Assembly: GCA_964247055.1 (NCBI GenBank)
Contig: OZ176056.1
Coordinates: forward strand, 1,178,001 to 1,242,000
Source: Paragordius varius
Taxonomy: Eukaryota > Nematomorpha
Direction: 5' to 3'
DNA length: 64,000 nucleotides
Shown piece after piece: positions 48,046 through 60,859 of the stretch. A model generated the notes under the pieces. The model worked only from the letters and a program-made list of their open reading frames with translations. It was not told the origin of the DNA and did not search any database. How positions within the stretch are numbered: position 1 is the stretch's first letter; every line of letters starts with the position of its first letter. The position numbers were made by a program, and so were the translations under genes.

Positions 48046-51000
48046 AAATATATAATCTTTATATATACCATTTACAATTCTAATTCACCCTCGAACAATT
48101 TAAATTCACCCTAAAATAAATTGAATGTTTTTTAAGATTAAACCTTATATTTTTATGTTTTGAAAGAATAAACATTTATTTAAAATTGAAATAATACTGA
48201 AAATTAATAAACAAAGGTAATAAGATATATTTCATATTAATAAGGAGTCATATTAGCCCGAAAACATCTAAATTATTTTAGGTTGATTTCAATTGTTCAG
48301 GGGTGAATGTGAATTGTTTAAGAGTAAATTTTAATTGTAAACGGTATATGCAATATTTTCATTTGGTTTAAAGTAGAGGTGTCCAACACTTCCGTGAAAA
48401 TTGGTGCGGCACGGGGAAAATTTGGAAATATATTTTTAAAAAATATGCCTATGAATATAAAATTAATATTTCTTAAAATATTTTCTATATTTTATTCGAT
48501 AGACAATAAACTAAAATGATGCATTTTTTAATATATATTAAAAGATCAAATATTTATAAATACCTATATATACAAAATATTTCAAATGCGGTCCGCCAAT
48601 TTTTTTGAGTCAAAAAGACCTGCGAAGCCATTTGTGTTGGATACCCCTGGTTTTATGATAATATAATATTAAACTATGTATTGTACGTGATTCTTTGTTG
48701 ATTCAGGGTTCCATATATCAGAAATATTGGTTTGACCGATTAAAAAATATTTCAGAATTAATTTTGTTCAAAATAGTAGAGAATTGGGTATTTTGTCTGA
48801 CATATATAGAGAAGTTTTTAAAGCATTTATTAATTAATTCGTTATGTATGTCCAGCTTTTCAATAGTAATGTGAGGAATACTGGATCTGCTTATCATATT
48901 TCTATTAGCCATATCATATGGTTGTTTTTGACTGGTTATTTTTAATACTTACAAGCACGAATTTGTAACCGGGGACAGTCTCAATAAGGAAAAATAGTAA
49001 AATTTGTTTAATTTTTTCAGATACAAATGAAACACAGTTGATGGATAAATATTATTATGAACAGGTCTCGTAATTATAAAACTTAATTATCTTCTGTATA
49101 ATAATGTTTACAGTAAAATTAAATTATACAGACTAAACGTAAAAAAATAAATACAAATATCATTCACGGCTATAGTTTTTAAGACTTGATTATTTCAATT
49201 ATAACTCATTGTTTTAAAATGCAAAGTATGAAATAAAGATGTTAATTGGTAACACAATTTATATATTCTACAATTGTAAATAAATAGTTTATATTGGAAA
49301 AATTAAGATTTCAAAAAGTATGATTGCTTTTCAAAAAAATATATTTGTCCTTATGTTTTAAGGTTTTGTCTTAGAATTCCGATTTTTACTGTACAATATA
49401 AATTTAGGCTATATAAAAAAATTTAAACATACTTTTTTAGGCAGGGCCAGGAGAAACAAGTAAAAGCGTGTGGGTATTATTCTATCTAAATTTTATGTTG
49501 AACATGTTTTAACAAAGATAATAGATAAATAAGAAATATAAATTTTTATTACAGCATGCATTTTAATGGTTGCTTATTTTACACTATAGTAGGGCAATTT
49601 GCAACACAGTATTTAATGTATGGAAAAAACAACAAAATGTTGGATAAACAATTTATTCCTTTCTTTTTTCCATACATACACTCCTGTGTTGCAAATTGGC
49701 CTATTATAGTGCAAAATAAGCAACCATTAAAATGGATACTGTATATAACATTTACATTTCAAATTCACCATTAACAATTCAAATTCACCCTCGAACAATT
49801 AAATTCACAAAAATAAATTATGTGTTTTCGAACTAATATCTCATTATTATTTTATATATATCTTATTTTTACGTAAAAGAACTTATTACCTCCTTTTTTA
49901 GTCTAAAGGTTTTTATATTTTTACACAATAATCAAGGATCTTTATAAATTTGTTTAATAATTGGAAGCAGATATTGGGCAGTTTTTAAAGCTCATATTTA
50001 GGATTAAAGAGCATCCACTTATTTAAATAAAAGCTTAACGATAATTGAGAATAAAAAAACAAAATTTGATTTGACCGATTTGGAATACAGTTCCGAAACC
50101 ATTTTTGTAATTCGTAATTTTAACGGTTAAAGATTTTAATGTGAAGTTTTTAAATAATAATGAGGAATTCATTTTCAATATAGCTGTGAATATAAAGAAA
50201 GACCCTAATAAAACGGTATTTATATTCAAAAAATTGCATTAATAACCAGGCTTTATTTTTGTGTTGATAGGAAGAAGTTATTAATAAATTAATTATTAAT
50301 TTTATTGATATTGCATCATATTAAAAAAAAATTTAATTTGCTTACTTTTATTATAATTATAAGATTTTAACTGACATTTTTCCGTGCTTAGAATTTTAGC
50401 ATTATAAAATTTCGATATCATTGCGATACGTTTAAAATAAATTCAGTGGTATGAAATTGACATTAAATAAAACTTTATAGTAATATTAAAATTCTTAGAA
50501 GAAGTATGAAGAGCCGAACAAAACAAACCCAATTTCCAAAGGTCGGACTCAAGTATCAAAATATATTTGATATAAAAAGGACTCTGTCATTGATGAAAAA
50601 AAACTTTCAGCTGCTTCTCCTGGTATACTATTTCTACATAAATTCATATATTTTAAAATAAATTTTAAATGAGACACCTTGAAATAGTTTGACATAATGG
50701 CATTTATTTTCATTTTTAAGTATTTAATTTAAGGATTTTATCAATAAAAATAAAAACAGTACATTAACATTTTAAGATATAATAAAATTAATTACTTTGA
50801 TGACTCATAATTTAATATATGAATGGGTAAAGAACAGGGGTAACTAATACAAATGGCTTCATGGAACGCATTTTTGACTTTCAGACATGTATCCTTTATT
50901 TATTAAAAAATTATTTTTTTCGTTAAATGGGAATAAACATTTGTTAAGAATGGAAATAGCTCTATGGTAATACTTATACTTTTTTGATGAATATGATATT

Positions 51001-54000
51001 GTTAATACCATAGAGCTCTTTTTTTCCATTCTTTACCAAATATTTATACCAATTTAACGAAAAAAAATAATTTTTGATAAAATATTTCGTAATATATATA
51101 AATATATACAAATTATTCACCAATTTAGCAAAATTTATCCAGAAAATTTGAATATTTAAAAATTTTATTGGCATATTTTCCCATTCATTATATTTTCATA
51201 TTTAATTGATAATTTACAAAATATGTTGAAGGACGGTGTAGGATACCCCTGAATAAAACATAATTTTAAGAATTACATCATTTTTAATCTTGTAAAAGAA
51301 TAATACCAGTTATTTAAATTTTTTGTGCATAAATATCGAAGAGTTTTGTCTTAAAAATTTATTTCTAATTGAAATTAATCATGGAAATAAATTAGTTGTG
51401 GCAGCGATCGGAATAGGTAAATGTCTTATAAATATATTTTTGCTTTATAAACTTCTTAGGTGCTCTAACTCCACAAGGTATTTCTTATAATTAATTTACA
51501 TCAAACATAAAATTTAGTAATTTTAACCGTTAAGATTTAGATTAAAAAATATAGAAATAATTAAATAATTATATTTTATCCAATATTTGATAAATATTGA
51601 TATTTATAAAATTCTTTATTGCTAAATTGATTTAATTTTCAGAATTACTTTAAATTTGTTTTAATGTTATATTTTGGACCATTTTACATAAATCTTTTAA
51701 ACTAGTTATTATTAATGGTTAAAATGAGGCTTTATTACGCTCATGTAATTCTTATGATTAAAATTTACCAAAAAAATAGCACAATAAAAATATTTTTTAT
51801 TAAGTTATATTAATCAATATTTTTAGTGGCAGGTAAACTATGATTTGATTTATATTGCAAATATTTTAATATTACCGGATAAAAGTTCAGGACAACCGCA
51901 ATTTAATACATAATTTATTATTTATTCGAAAATAAAATTTTTGAATTATGGTAAAATAAATAAATTACCTTATTCATACAAACAAAAGGGAAAAACTCAA
52001 AGAAAGATTTCTTTCTATAAAAGACAACTCTTTCTTAAAATCTTGACTTATTATAAAATTAACTTAGCCTTTTGTAGCTTCCAAAATGATATGAGATTTA
52101 ATAAAAACATGAATTTAATTTTGGGGAAAATCAAGGCAAAAGAATGATTAACTTTGTGAGAAATCCTTATTTTTAACGTTTTGTCCGTATAGTTTCACAA
52201 AACATATTCTTGTAACAATAAAGAACAAGTTTTGTTTCAAAGAGGCTAACTGATTTGACCTTTTTAAGATATGAACTTATATTAGTTTGTATGAATATAT
52301 CTAGTGTTATTTGATCCTAACTCTCCATATTTTAATTCAAAATTATTTTATTTAGTGCAAAGAAAATATGAAAACATTTATGTTTCAGCCATTACTTATT
52401 TTCTTTGAGTCGTATTTAAAATTGCTTCATTTCAACTTGTATGTATATATACAGTACAGTAAAAAGTGATATTATACGGACCAAACGTAAAAATATTAAG
52501 ACAAAATTTTTATTTCAAAAGACCACCATATTTTTCATAAAACTCTATAAAAATCATTTAATCGCAATAAATACATAATTAATTGTTTTTCCAATATACA
52601 TCTTTAATACATACTTTACAGTTCAAAACAAGGAATTATACAGTAAAAACTGAATATATACGGACAAGTAAAAATTTAAAAAATATTTTTTATATTTTTT
52701 TAAATCTAAATCTCCATATAAATTATTTAACAATATGTAAAATATGTAATTGATTGTGTTATCAATATATTTATATATCCAATTTTGCAAACAATTATTA
52801 AAATTTTAAAAAAATATGATTTAAAAAGTATGGTTGTCTTTTAGAAAGAAAATATTTGATTACAATTTGTCCGTCTAATTTAGATTTTTACTGTATATTT
52901 ATCATTCTAAACCGACAACATTACCAAGAAATCTGATAAGGAATAAAGAAAAAAAGATTTATTTGCAAGAATTGTAAAATATCAAAAATATATCTTTACT
53001 ATTTTTCAAAAGCTTAAAAATGGTTACATTTAATTGATTTTATTGCTTTTTGCTCTTTATGAGGTCCCCAAAAAATAACAACTAGTCAAAACTATTATTT
53101 AAAGTCAAGATCTATTTAAACATCGAAACATGAGCTTATTTTTTAGCGCGTTACTATAGTTTGCTGTGAAGGCCATTTAAGGCGAGACGAATGTATAAGG
53201 ACTCTGATTTTTATAAAAATTAATTTTGGCATATTGTCATTTTTTTCTAATAAAGCAAAATTAAAGAGTTAACTGACGAAATATATATATAAATTTAATA
53301 TAATTTTCTTTAATTACGATAATAAGTTATTCACCTACTATAACCATAAAAACATAAATTTTAGCCTTGTAATTTTTGTATGAATTTCCAACTTTATTTT
53401 GTTATTTTAATTAAATAATTTTTTTTTACTAATTGCTTTGTTTAAAAAACGGTCACTTCATCGATAATTTTTCATATTTTTAATTATATAAAAATATAAT
53501 TTATAATACAGATTTTTAAACATTTAGCTACTGTCCTCACAGGTAAAACTCAAATAATTTTTACAAATAAAAATATTGTAGATGGAGGTATATAATTTGA
53601 TCAAAAATTTATATGTTATGATAAAAATTAACTATCAAATTAACCATATATTATAAAATTTACTTTGGTTTATAAATTTTATTTTATTTTAAAATAGTTG
53701 AAATCACTGAGGGAGCCAAATTGGTTGAAACAATTGCTAATACTGGTAATATATATAAATATAATTAAATATTTTTAAAATAACTTTTTGTTTTGTAATT
53801 TTTGGTTTTTTAATATTACAATATGTAAACACACTGCAAATTATTAAAAAATTTTAATTGAAATATTTGCTGAAACCAATTAAAATCTATTTTGGAAATT
53901 TTTATACATTGATTAAAAATCTAAACATCTAGAAAATGGAGGCGAATTGGCTCAATTAGAACCAGGTAATGACAAGTTAGTGTTAATTTTTGGTGGCAAA

Positions 54001-54510
54001 ATAATTAACAAATTTTAAAATTTGTTCAAATACCATTATTTTTAGAAGCATTTTTTACTTTTTTTGACTGTTTTATACCCTAACCTATGTATTTTTGGGG
54101 GTTAGTGTTTAAAAATCAAAAAAACATACTTTTTAATTAAAACCAAATATTTAATTTTTATCAGGGCTCAGTATAGATCCACCAACAACTGAAGGTTTTT
54201 TTAATTCGGCATTATCTATTTATACATTATTTTATGATAATATAAATAAAAGAATTAGAAAATACTATTGTTGTTGAAAAATTAAGACACTAGCCTGTGA
54301 TTTTTATACTTTTTATCTGAAAACATATATTCTTTAGGTTCTGATAATACCATATCTGAAATTACCCCACAAAGCACATTAGGTTTTAATTAAAATACTA
54401 GCTAAATATTTTTATGATATACATATAATTTATTTCCAATTATATTTTAAACAGAGGCCACAGAACCCCAACCTGGACCATCCGGTCTTCAAAGAAGTAG
54501 ATTTTTATAA
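46155..54510 (+). CDS. Micro-exon gene for a small secreted protein (gene B), 17 proposed exons
   Basis: Proposed exons are 46155-46227 (signal peptide, MMNVIMRTLIFNFIACILLS), 47189-47212, 47872-47891, 47982-48027, 49021-49064, 49441-49459, 50611-50622, 51396-51416, 51460-51477, 51827-51832, 53528-53542, 53582-53587, 53698-53745, 53933-53965, 54165-54194, 54338-54382 and 54455-54510. Every boundary is AG/GT. Eleven internal exons have lengths divisible by three with both introns in phase 1; the other four come in pairs that restore phase 1. The total is 516 nt, 171 residues plus TAA, with no internal stop. The last five exons read as an acidic Thr/Pro/Glu-rich tail (ENGGELAQLEP, GSDNTISEITPQSTL, EATEPQPGPSGLQ). 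AATAAA lies at 54603. The layout matches flatworm micro-exon genes, which encode secreted variable proteins. Individual 6-nt exons are the least certain, and cDNA is needed. Confidence 0.62.
48064..48348. mobile_element. Palindromic MITE with TATACCATTTA ends, copy 2
   Basis: The left arm begins TATACCATTTACAATTCTAA and carries CACCCTCGAACAATTTAAAT; the right arm carries the complements and ends GTAAACGGTATA. Same family as 20441-20702. It lies in an intron of gene B, directly after the duplicated segment. Confidence 0.8.
48374..48650. mobile_element. hAT MITE, about 277 bp
   Basis: The left end TAGAGGTGTCCAACAC and the right end GTGTTGGATACCCCTG are inverted. Flanks GTTTAAAG and GTTTTATG match at 6 of 8 positions, a decayed target duplication. 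Related in its ends to the 6425-9227 element. Intronic in gene B. Confidence 0.75.
48751..48898. repeat. Direct repeat, copy 2 (partner 45086-45232)
   Basis: See the partner entry. The minus-strand 64-codon frame 48718-48912 covers this copy. It is intronic with respect to gene B and on the opposite strand. Confidence 0.75.
49111..49391. mobile_element. Tc1/mariner-like MITE, CAGT..ACTG ends, copy 1
   Basis: It begins CAGTAAAATTAAATTATACA after TA and ends GATTTTTACTG before TA, so the ends are inverted and TA-flanked. An internal 'GAC..AAACGTA' motif is shared with copies at 52457-52640 (half), 52641-52893 and 59405-59624. It lies between two proposed exons of gene B. Confidence 0.75.
49557..49737. 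mobile_element. Palindromic MITE, near-perfect hairpin
   Basis: Arms of about 70 bp: GCATTTTAATGGTTGCTTAT at the left and ATAAGCAACCATTAAAATGG at the right, with matching TTGCAACACAG / CTGTGTTGCAA and TATGGAAAAAA / TTTTTTCCATA inside. The loop is about 35 nt. Only one copy was seen in the window. Confidence 0.85.
50835..51251. mobile_element. hAT MITE carrying a nested palindromic MITE (50890-51083)
   Basis: The outer ends are CAGGGGTAACTAATACAAAT and GTGTAGGATACCCCTG. The inner element is the second copy of the 45410-45598 palindrome in opposite orientation, with GAATGGAAATAGCTCTATGG and its complement. Target duplications of the outer element are not preserved. Intronic in gene B. Confidence 0.7.
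52457..52893. mobile_element. Two adjacent Tc1/mariner-like MITE copies
   Basis: A half copy (CAGTAAAAAGTGATATTATA at 52457) is followed at 52641 by a full copy (CAGTAAAAACTGAATATATA to TTTTTACTG at 52893) flanked by TA. Both carry the ACGGAC motif. They lie in the largest intron of gene B (51833-53527). Confidence 0.7.
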
Positions 54511-55088
54511 AAAAATTATTAGGTTATATGACCTTAGCCGTGCCCGCTTTCAAAAATATTCAAAAACATCATATGATATGGTGGATGTACAATTATGTTT
54601 ACAATAAATTTTTAGCTAAAAAATTTGCTTGTGTTTTAATTTAATAATATTTGGTTTGTAATTTATTAAAATAAATTAATAATGCCTATATTATTTTTGC
54701 TTCCAAAGTTTTTTAACATATAAGCAGTTTAACCCTAGGTCGGCTAAATATTATATCAATTATGAAATGTATGAGTCCATATCACATATCATGAAACCAA
54801 ATTATAAAAAATAGGTCTCCAAAAAAACTGATGAAAATTTTTTTAACCTTTTAATTAATATGCAATTAAAATAGACATCTTTAAAAAGATGTATGACAAT
54901 AAAATACCATATTTTACATAAAAGTTTAAAAATAATCACGAAATTATAAATTATATATAATTTGGCTAATTTATATTATGTAAATAATGCATAAACTTAG
55001 GGTCAGTTGACAGATAAAATTTAAGGCCAAAATTAAGTTAGTTTTTAAGACTCCATTTAAATTTTTGCTTATCCAGTTCTGATCTTAA

Positions 55089-55132
<44 letters not shown>

Positions 55133-55140
55133 AAATTTAG
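54511..55140. other. 3' flank of gene B and microsatellite
   Basis: Contains AATAAA at 54603-54608 and an (AT)n run of about 35-40 bp at 55090-55128, just before the first exon of the next micro-exon set. No leader exon with a signal peptide was found here. Confidence 0.5.
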
Positions 55141-58100
55141 ACTCTGAGGTAGTTGACGATGATATAAGCGGTATAATTTACATTTTAATCCAAAAAAGAA
55201 ATATTTTAATATTTTAAAAGCCGATATTTTTTGCAAATAATGAATTGTTAAATATAGAGTTATTTATATATATAAGTAATCTAGACTTCTTTGTTTAAAT
55301 AAATTCAAAAAAATAAATTGGGTACTCAGCATTTTTTAAAACAAAAGGGGATAAAGTCATTTGAGATTGTAAATTCCTTTTTATTAAGCTTCATTTATTT
55401 GGATTAACAAATATATATTTTTTTAGAAAGGTAACCATAAAACTTTTCATCACTTTATATATACACATAAAACTCCTCTATCAAAATTGTTTCAGATCGG
55501 ATAAATTTGACTTAAATACGATTAAGGTTAAATCAACAATTTATAATTTCTTTCGTATATCAATTAAGGACTTAGGCCAAGTATACTATTTATAATATTT
55601 TACATAAGGCAAAAGATTTAAAACCAGCCATGCCAGAATCGTTCAAGGTAAAAACTAAAAAAAATTTCATACTTTTTCAAAAAAGAATTTTAATCCACTT
55701 CAATTATAAAGGCCGACAAATATTGGAGCGTATGTTTTTCAAATCTAAAATTTTTCATATTAAATATTTTTATAAAACACATCTTTTAAAGCTAATTAAG
55801 CAATTTTGAAAACCACTTTTGCAAATATTATATATCGTTTTGATTTTAACGCTATAAACCATATATTTCAGATGTCGAAAATTTGAATACAGGTATTTAG
55901 TAATTTATTGATATATTGAATATATTTACATAATTTTACATCTGTAGAAGGATCTAATCTTATGGAAGGTATATGCCTTACTTATAATCAATATTGATAA
56001 AAATTAAAATTATAAGGACAAAGCATGAAAACTAACGCCTGGAAAACCAGGTCATAAAACCAAAATCAGAATGTTTTCTGCTCGGTTATAACCACAATCG
56101 GGTTGTAAAAAATTTAAAATAAACAGCCTGGCTTATAGTATAACTTTTTAATACCGGTTTTTAACAAACCGATCTCTTAGATGTATACTGACTTTTCAAT
56201 AAATACGTTTTATAAAATTTATTTATTTTTAAAATATAAACCGAAATTCAACTGTTATAAATTAAAATTTATTGGAAGAATGATGATAAAAAGTATAAAG
56301 TTAATGTATAATTTATCATTATCACATTCTAAAAAAATTATTTAGCTTTAATGCATTGAAATGAGCAAAAAGTATTTGTAAAAAACAAATATATAATTAT
56401 CGAGAAGTTTGTTTAAAAACATAGTCTTACTAAAAACTTAAGTTACTTATATGGATATTTGGCTAATTTAAATAATTTAGGTGTGAAGAGTTTTCATATT
56501 TTCCCATTTTTTCTAGTATTGGTTTATGAATTTATACTGGTTGTACGCTTTTAAGAGACTTGTGTTTTTGTATAAAGCCAGATTAATTTAAACCGCAGCC
56601 CTAAAAGCTCTTTTACGGCCCATTAAAATTTTTAAGGAAATACCACTGCGATTGACTTTCAATTCCCTTTAATCCTTATGAGAGGCCAGTGCCCTAAAAG
56701 ATAAATAATGCAAATAACCAAGAGAAACAAATGTTTTGTGTTTTAACTCTTTTATTTAGTAGCACGTTTAAAAATTTTACCATATTTGTAATATAAAAAT
56801 CTTTAAAACATAAAAAAAAAATCAAAAAAACTTAAATCTGATTTTTTATATCTAAATGTATGACTTAAAATAATTTATAAGATTCCAATAAGGTTTAAAT
56901 TACTTTATGGCAGCTGATATATTTTTAAAATTTAATTTGAATTTTAAAAAGCTCGACTATATAACACTAGTCGACAAATTTGGACATTTTTAAGCACCAC
57001 CACTCAAACTTTTTAAATTATGACTAATATCAGTGTTTTAAAACCGAATTTGAAAAAACTTTTGATCCCGTTAATCAGAAATTTGAAATTTTATAGGTTT
57101 TTCAATTTTTCAAAAACAAGAGAAAATCAAGAGTAACCTTATAATAAAATGTTATTATATTATTAACTTAATATCATTTAATAAAGCGTTTTAAACTCTA
57201 TCTTTTGAATATAAATATGTCATTTAAATATCAGAGAGAAAAAAATAGTACGGACTTAAACGTCAAAATTTAGCCTTTTTTTTCAAGTGAATTTTTAACA
57301 CTATAAAATTTTTTAAATACTAAAATAGGCATTCTATGGTTTAAACCTTCGGCTTTCAGATAGGCTATATTTTTTTGTTAGATTTCGTTCTTTCGAGTAC
57401 TTATTAGACTATTTCTCTTGAGTTGGTTCTTATAAAAAATCCTTCTATTTATACCTAGTGGATATACCTTATTTTTTGAAATTATTGGTTGTTTTGTATT
57501 TTGAATTTCAGATGGATGTTGTGTAGCTACTTTTAGTGTTGAACCATTTGTATTTACCTAATTTATAATCAATTTGATTGTAGAATTTATCTAACTTTAT
57601 TCTGTAAATTGGTTAATTTGACATTTGCAAGTCTCTCTTATCGGACTTTACCATTACTTATTGTTATCTTTGTCATAACTGGCATAATTATAGGATCGCT
57701 TGGGGGATATATAGAGCTTGTGCAGCCGCCCATATCTATCACACTATACATAAGCCCCTTTTAGATTTTTAATACTTTGGCTCTTAGCTTGTTTAGTATC
57801 TTATTTAATGCCTAGAATTTGTTATCCCTTCATGGAATATTACTTGTATCGACTTGCTTGTTTGAATATTTAAACATATGTACACGAGGAATGATAGTTA
57901 TTTTTGAATTAAATAAAAATTTAAAAATTTAATTTTGGAAAAATCCGTGGCCTCAATTTTATTTTTTGTTTTGGCCTTTCCATGCCATTAGGTATCAGAA
58001 AATGCAAAAATAATGGGGTGGTGCAAAACCTTGTTGAGCAGTGTAATTATACCATTTTTAGTCAAAAGCGACATTTATTCATCGCAACATTTTTCAGCTA

Positions 58101-60588
58101 AAAGAACCATTTTTAATTTTATTTGGATAGAAAACGTTGCGTTTGGTTAAAAAATAATATGTAGAATCATGTGATTTCAAGATGGAATAACTTAAAAAAG
58201 ATTTTTTTGATTATATAATGTTTATTGTATTTTCCCAAGAACTGCTGAAGACTCTAATAAAATTAAACTATCAATGTTTTAGCATATATATACCGATTTT
58301 TATAAATCGATGACCTTTTATTTTTAAATCAATATAGCTTTGTATTACAATATACTCTTCAAACATTTTAGGATCTAATCTTAATCCTATGATTTTTATG
58401 TGTTATTTTGCATTTTATTTTTTAAAATCTTTAATTAAAATTATCCATATATATATAATTAGAATCAAAAAACTTTTTGGAGGAAACGCGAAATATTAGT
58501 AACATATTTTTATTATATAGTTTTTATTATAAAAATTATATTTAAAATATTTTGATTCGAGATTAGGTCCAGAAAATATAAGTAATTTTTATGGCAATAT
58601 AATTTATAAATTTTAATTAAATCATTAAATTTCATAAAGATCGGGCCCATATTGGTATTTTTTTAAAATAAATAAATGAAACTTGGTTTAATAAAAAAAA
58701 TAATTGTAGTAAAGATTAATTTAAGAACCCAGATTAGGATAAACTTTGCAAAAAAAGTTAAGTAATTTATATAAATTATGTTTAAATTAATTATTGTGAT
58801 TTAATTGGCGACATTAGTTTAAAATCACCTAAATTACTATTAATTACAATAAAATATTTGATTTAAATTAAACTGGGTTTCAAGGACACTTTCAAATAGT
58901 GATTTTCCAATCTTTTCTAAATTCAAATCACATGGAATATGGGATTAAAATTGTTAATATTTTAAAAATGATATTCTCTTTGATGGAAATTTGCTTTAAA
59001 GTTAATCTTTTGTGTTTTGCTTTATTATTTATATGATTTTATAGACGGCATGAAAATATCCATAAAATGTATACTTTATAATAATAAAAATTGAAAAAAA
59101 TTTCAAAATTCAATAAATTATATATTTCAAATTTAGATTTGAAAGAGCGCATTAGCAGTATATTTTTTGCATGGCTAATTTTGTTACAGACTTTAATATA
59201 TAAAAATAATATTTTTGGTTTTAAACAATATATATATATATATATCTAGATATGATGGACACTATTCAAGGTGAAATAAAGCTTTCTTTTTAATAAACGC
59301 AAAAACTTCCCAAAAAAGTTTTATTTAGGCTTAAATTAAATTTATAATATCTTAAAAAATTAATTTTAAATATTCTATTTTATAATTTATCGGTTTATTA
59401 ATTAAAGTAAAAATTGGAATTACACGGACAAAATGTAGATATTTTTTCTAAAAGACAACCATACTATTAAATCTTATTTTTAAGTCATCTGATGAATATT
59501 GGAAAAACAATCAATTTTATATTTTAAAGTGGTTAGTAAATATTTTATATAAGAAAAATAAAGGTATAAAAAGTATGGTTGTATTTTGAAATTACATTTA
59601 GTCCGTATAATCCAATATTTATTGTATATTTTAAATTTAATTACAATATAGGAATTTTATAGTTTTAATTTGAAAGAACATCCACGAAATTTTTTATTAA
59701 TACAAAAAAAATTAATTGGGTTTAATAAAAAATACTTTAAAAATTTGGTTTTAATTTATAAAAGCAACAAATTTTTATCCATTTAACAACAAAGGATCCT
59801 TATATAGCGGGCTTCATTTTTTCATAATTATGCTATCTTAAATTAGATTTAATCGACAAAGCAAATGAAAGTGAATAATTATAATATAATTATTATTAAT
59901 TATTAAATAAAATTGAAAAAAAATATATTTAAAAAACTTGACAAATTACTTAATTAATTATATAATTTTTTTCTTTTAAAATATTGTTAATTTGAATATA
60001 TCAAATATCTGGTTATATGGCATAATTTTAATTATTAATTTTATTTTTTTAGGTGCCATGATTCCAGATGCAGGAGTAGACGGTAATAAATTTTTTATAA
60101 AATTGTACAATATAATTTTATTTTTTTTAAAAAATTATTTTTAATAATTTTATTATTTCGATTGTAATTTAAGCAAATTGATAATCCTGTCATACATGAT
60201 GTCAAAATCAATAAATATAATTTGGAATAGAAAATTTGAAACCCATGTATAAATTGACTGTAAAATTGTATGTACAATATATTTCCTATGATAAAGAAAA
60301 AAATATTTATTTAATATTAATTATGAGTTCTTTATTTTATTTGTTATTCATTATACTCGATAATAATCAATATAAATTCTAATTTGGCAAAATAAACTAT
60401 TTTTTTATGATAATCCTAGATGCATTAGGCTTAGAGGAATCTGATATATCAAAAGGTATATATAGATAACAAACTATAACATACAGTATTAAACATTAAT
60501 AATATATATTTGCTCATGTGATATATAATTCCTAATTTTAGAAGTTTTGGAAGAAGCCATTAGAAATCTAAAGCCGGCACCTGAATAA
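55141..60588 (+). CDS. Second micro-exon set (locus C), leader exon not found
   Basis: Exons with AG/GT borders and phase-1 introns on both sides are 55141-55170 (SEVVDDDIS core), 55872-55892 (VENLNT), 55948-55968 (GSNLME), 60053-60082 (AMIPDAGVD), 60420-60455 (ALGLEESDISK) and the terminal 60542-60588 (VLEEAIRNLKPAPE then TAA). Two less certain ones, 59045-59068 and 59137-59157 (LKERIS), also keep phase 1 but end in T or A rather than G. AATAAA is at 60671. Because all share phase 1, they could splice either to their own undetected leader or to upstream exons of gene B, as an alternative 3' end of one locus. The encoded peptide is short and acidic. A 1.1-kb inverted-repeat element (56957-58047) sits in the largest intron. 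Confidence 0.5.
56579..56648. mobile_element. Minimal hAT MITE, about 70 bp
   Basis: CAGATTAATTTAAACCGCAG at the left and AAATACCACTG at the right parallel the ends of the 3522-5380 hAT, with almost everything between deleted. No clear target duplication. Confidence 0.6.
56957..58047. mobile_element. Inverted-repeat element, copy 2 (reverse complement of 2236-3373)
   Basis: Reverse complement of the 2236-3373 block with matching borders: ATAACACTAGTCGAC at the left and GTTGAGCAGTGTAAT at the right. A few indels separate the copies. The inverted orientation, 54 kb apart, gives this window a long-range inverted repeat of about 1.1 kb. Confidence 0.8.
58048..59040. other. Intronic or intergenic within locus C, nothing certain
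   Basis: A stretch at 58098-58148 has AG/GT borders and an open phase-1 frame but sits in a palindromic neighbourhood, so I did not take it as an exon. Confidence 0.35.
59405..59624. mobile_element. Tc1/mariner-like MITE, further copy
   Basis: The left side AGTAAAAATTGGAATTACAC and the right side AGTCCGTATAATCCAATATT are inverted counterparts matching the 49111 and 52641 copies; the terminal bases are worn. Confidence 0.65.
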
Positions 60589-60859
60589 CTTATTTGTCAT
60601 ATATAAGATTTTTCTAATGAATATGATAGATGAAATATTGTAGCAAAACTATTCACTAAGTTATTTATCCAATAAATATATTTGATATGTGTTTATATTT
60701 CTAATTGAAGGGAAAAATAAAACAAAGACTAATCGTTTAGAAGTAACTTTAAGTTAATTTTAGATGCTTGTAAATTATAGAAACTGCATTAGCCTTAAGA
60801 AAAAATTTACGTATAGATACTTTTCGAAATAGACATGCATCGCAAATATTGATTTAATT

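Noticed and set aside
50510-50539. Possible extra 30-nt phase-1 exon in gene B (EPNKTNPISK)
   Set aside because: The frame and donor fit, but the acceptor region is purine-rich and weak, so it was left out of the model.
51941-52147. 68-codon Lys-rich plus-strand frame
   Set aside because: Random AT-rich frame inside an intron of gene B; no family, no splice borders.
53174-53194. Possible extra 21-nt phase-1 exon in gene B
   Set aside because: It ends in T before a good GTATAAG donor and would change the next codon; support is too weak to include.
55624-55728. Two small exons (MPESFK and ADKYWS) in locus C
   Set aside because: Borders look plausible, but the phases do not connect to the following phase-1 exon.
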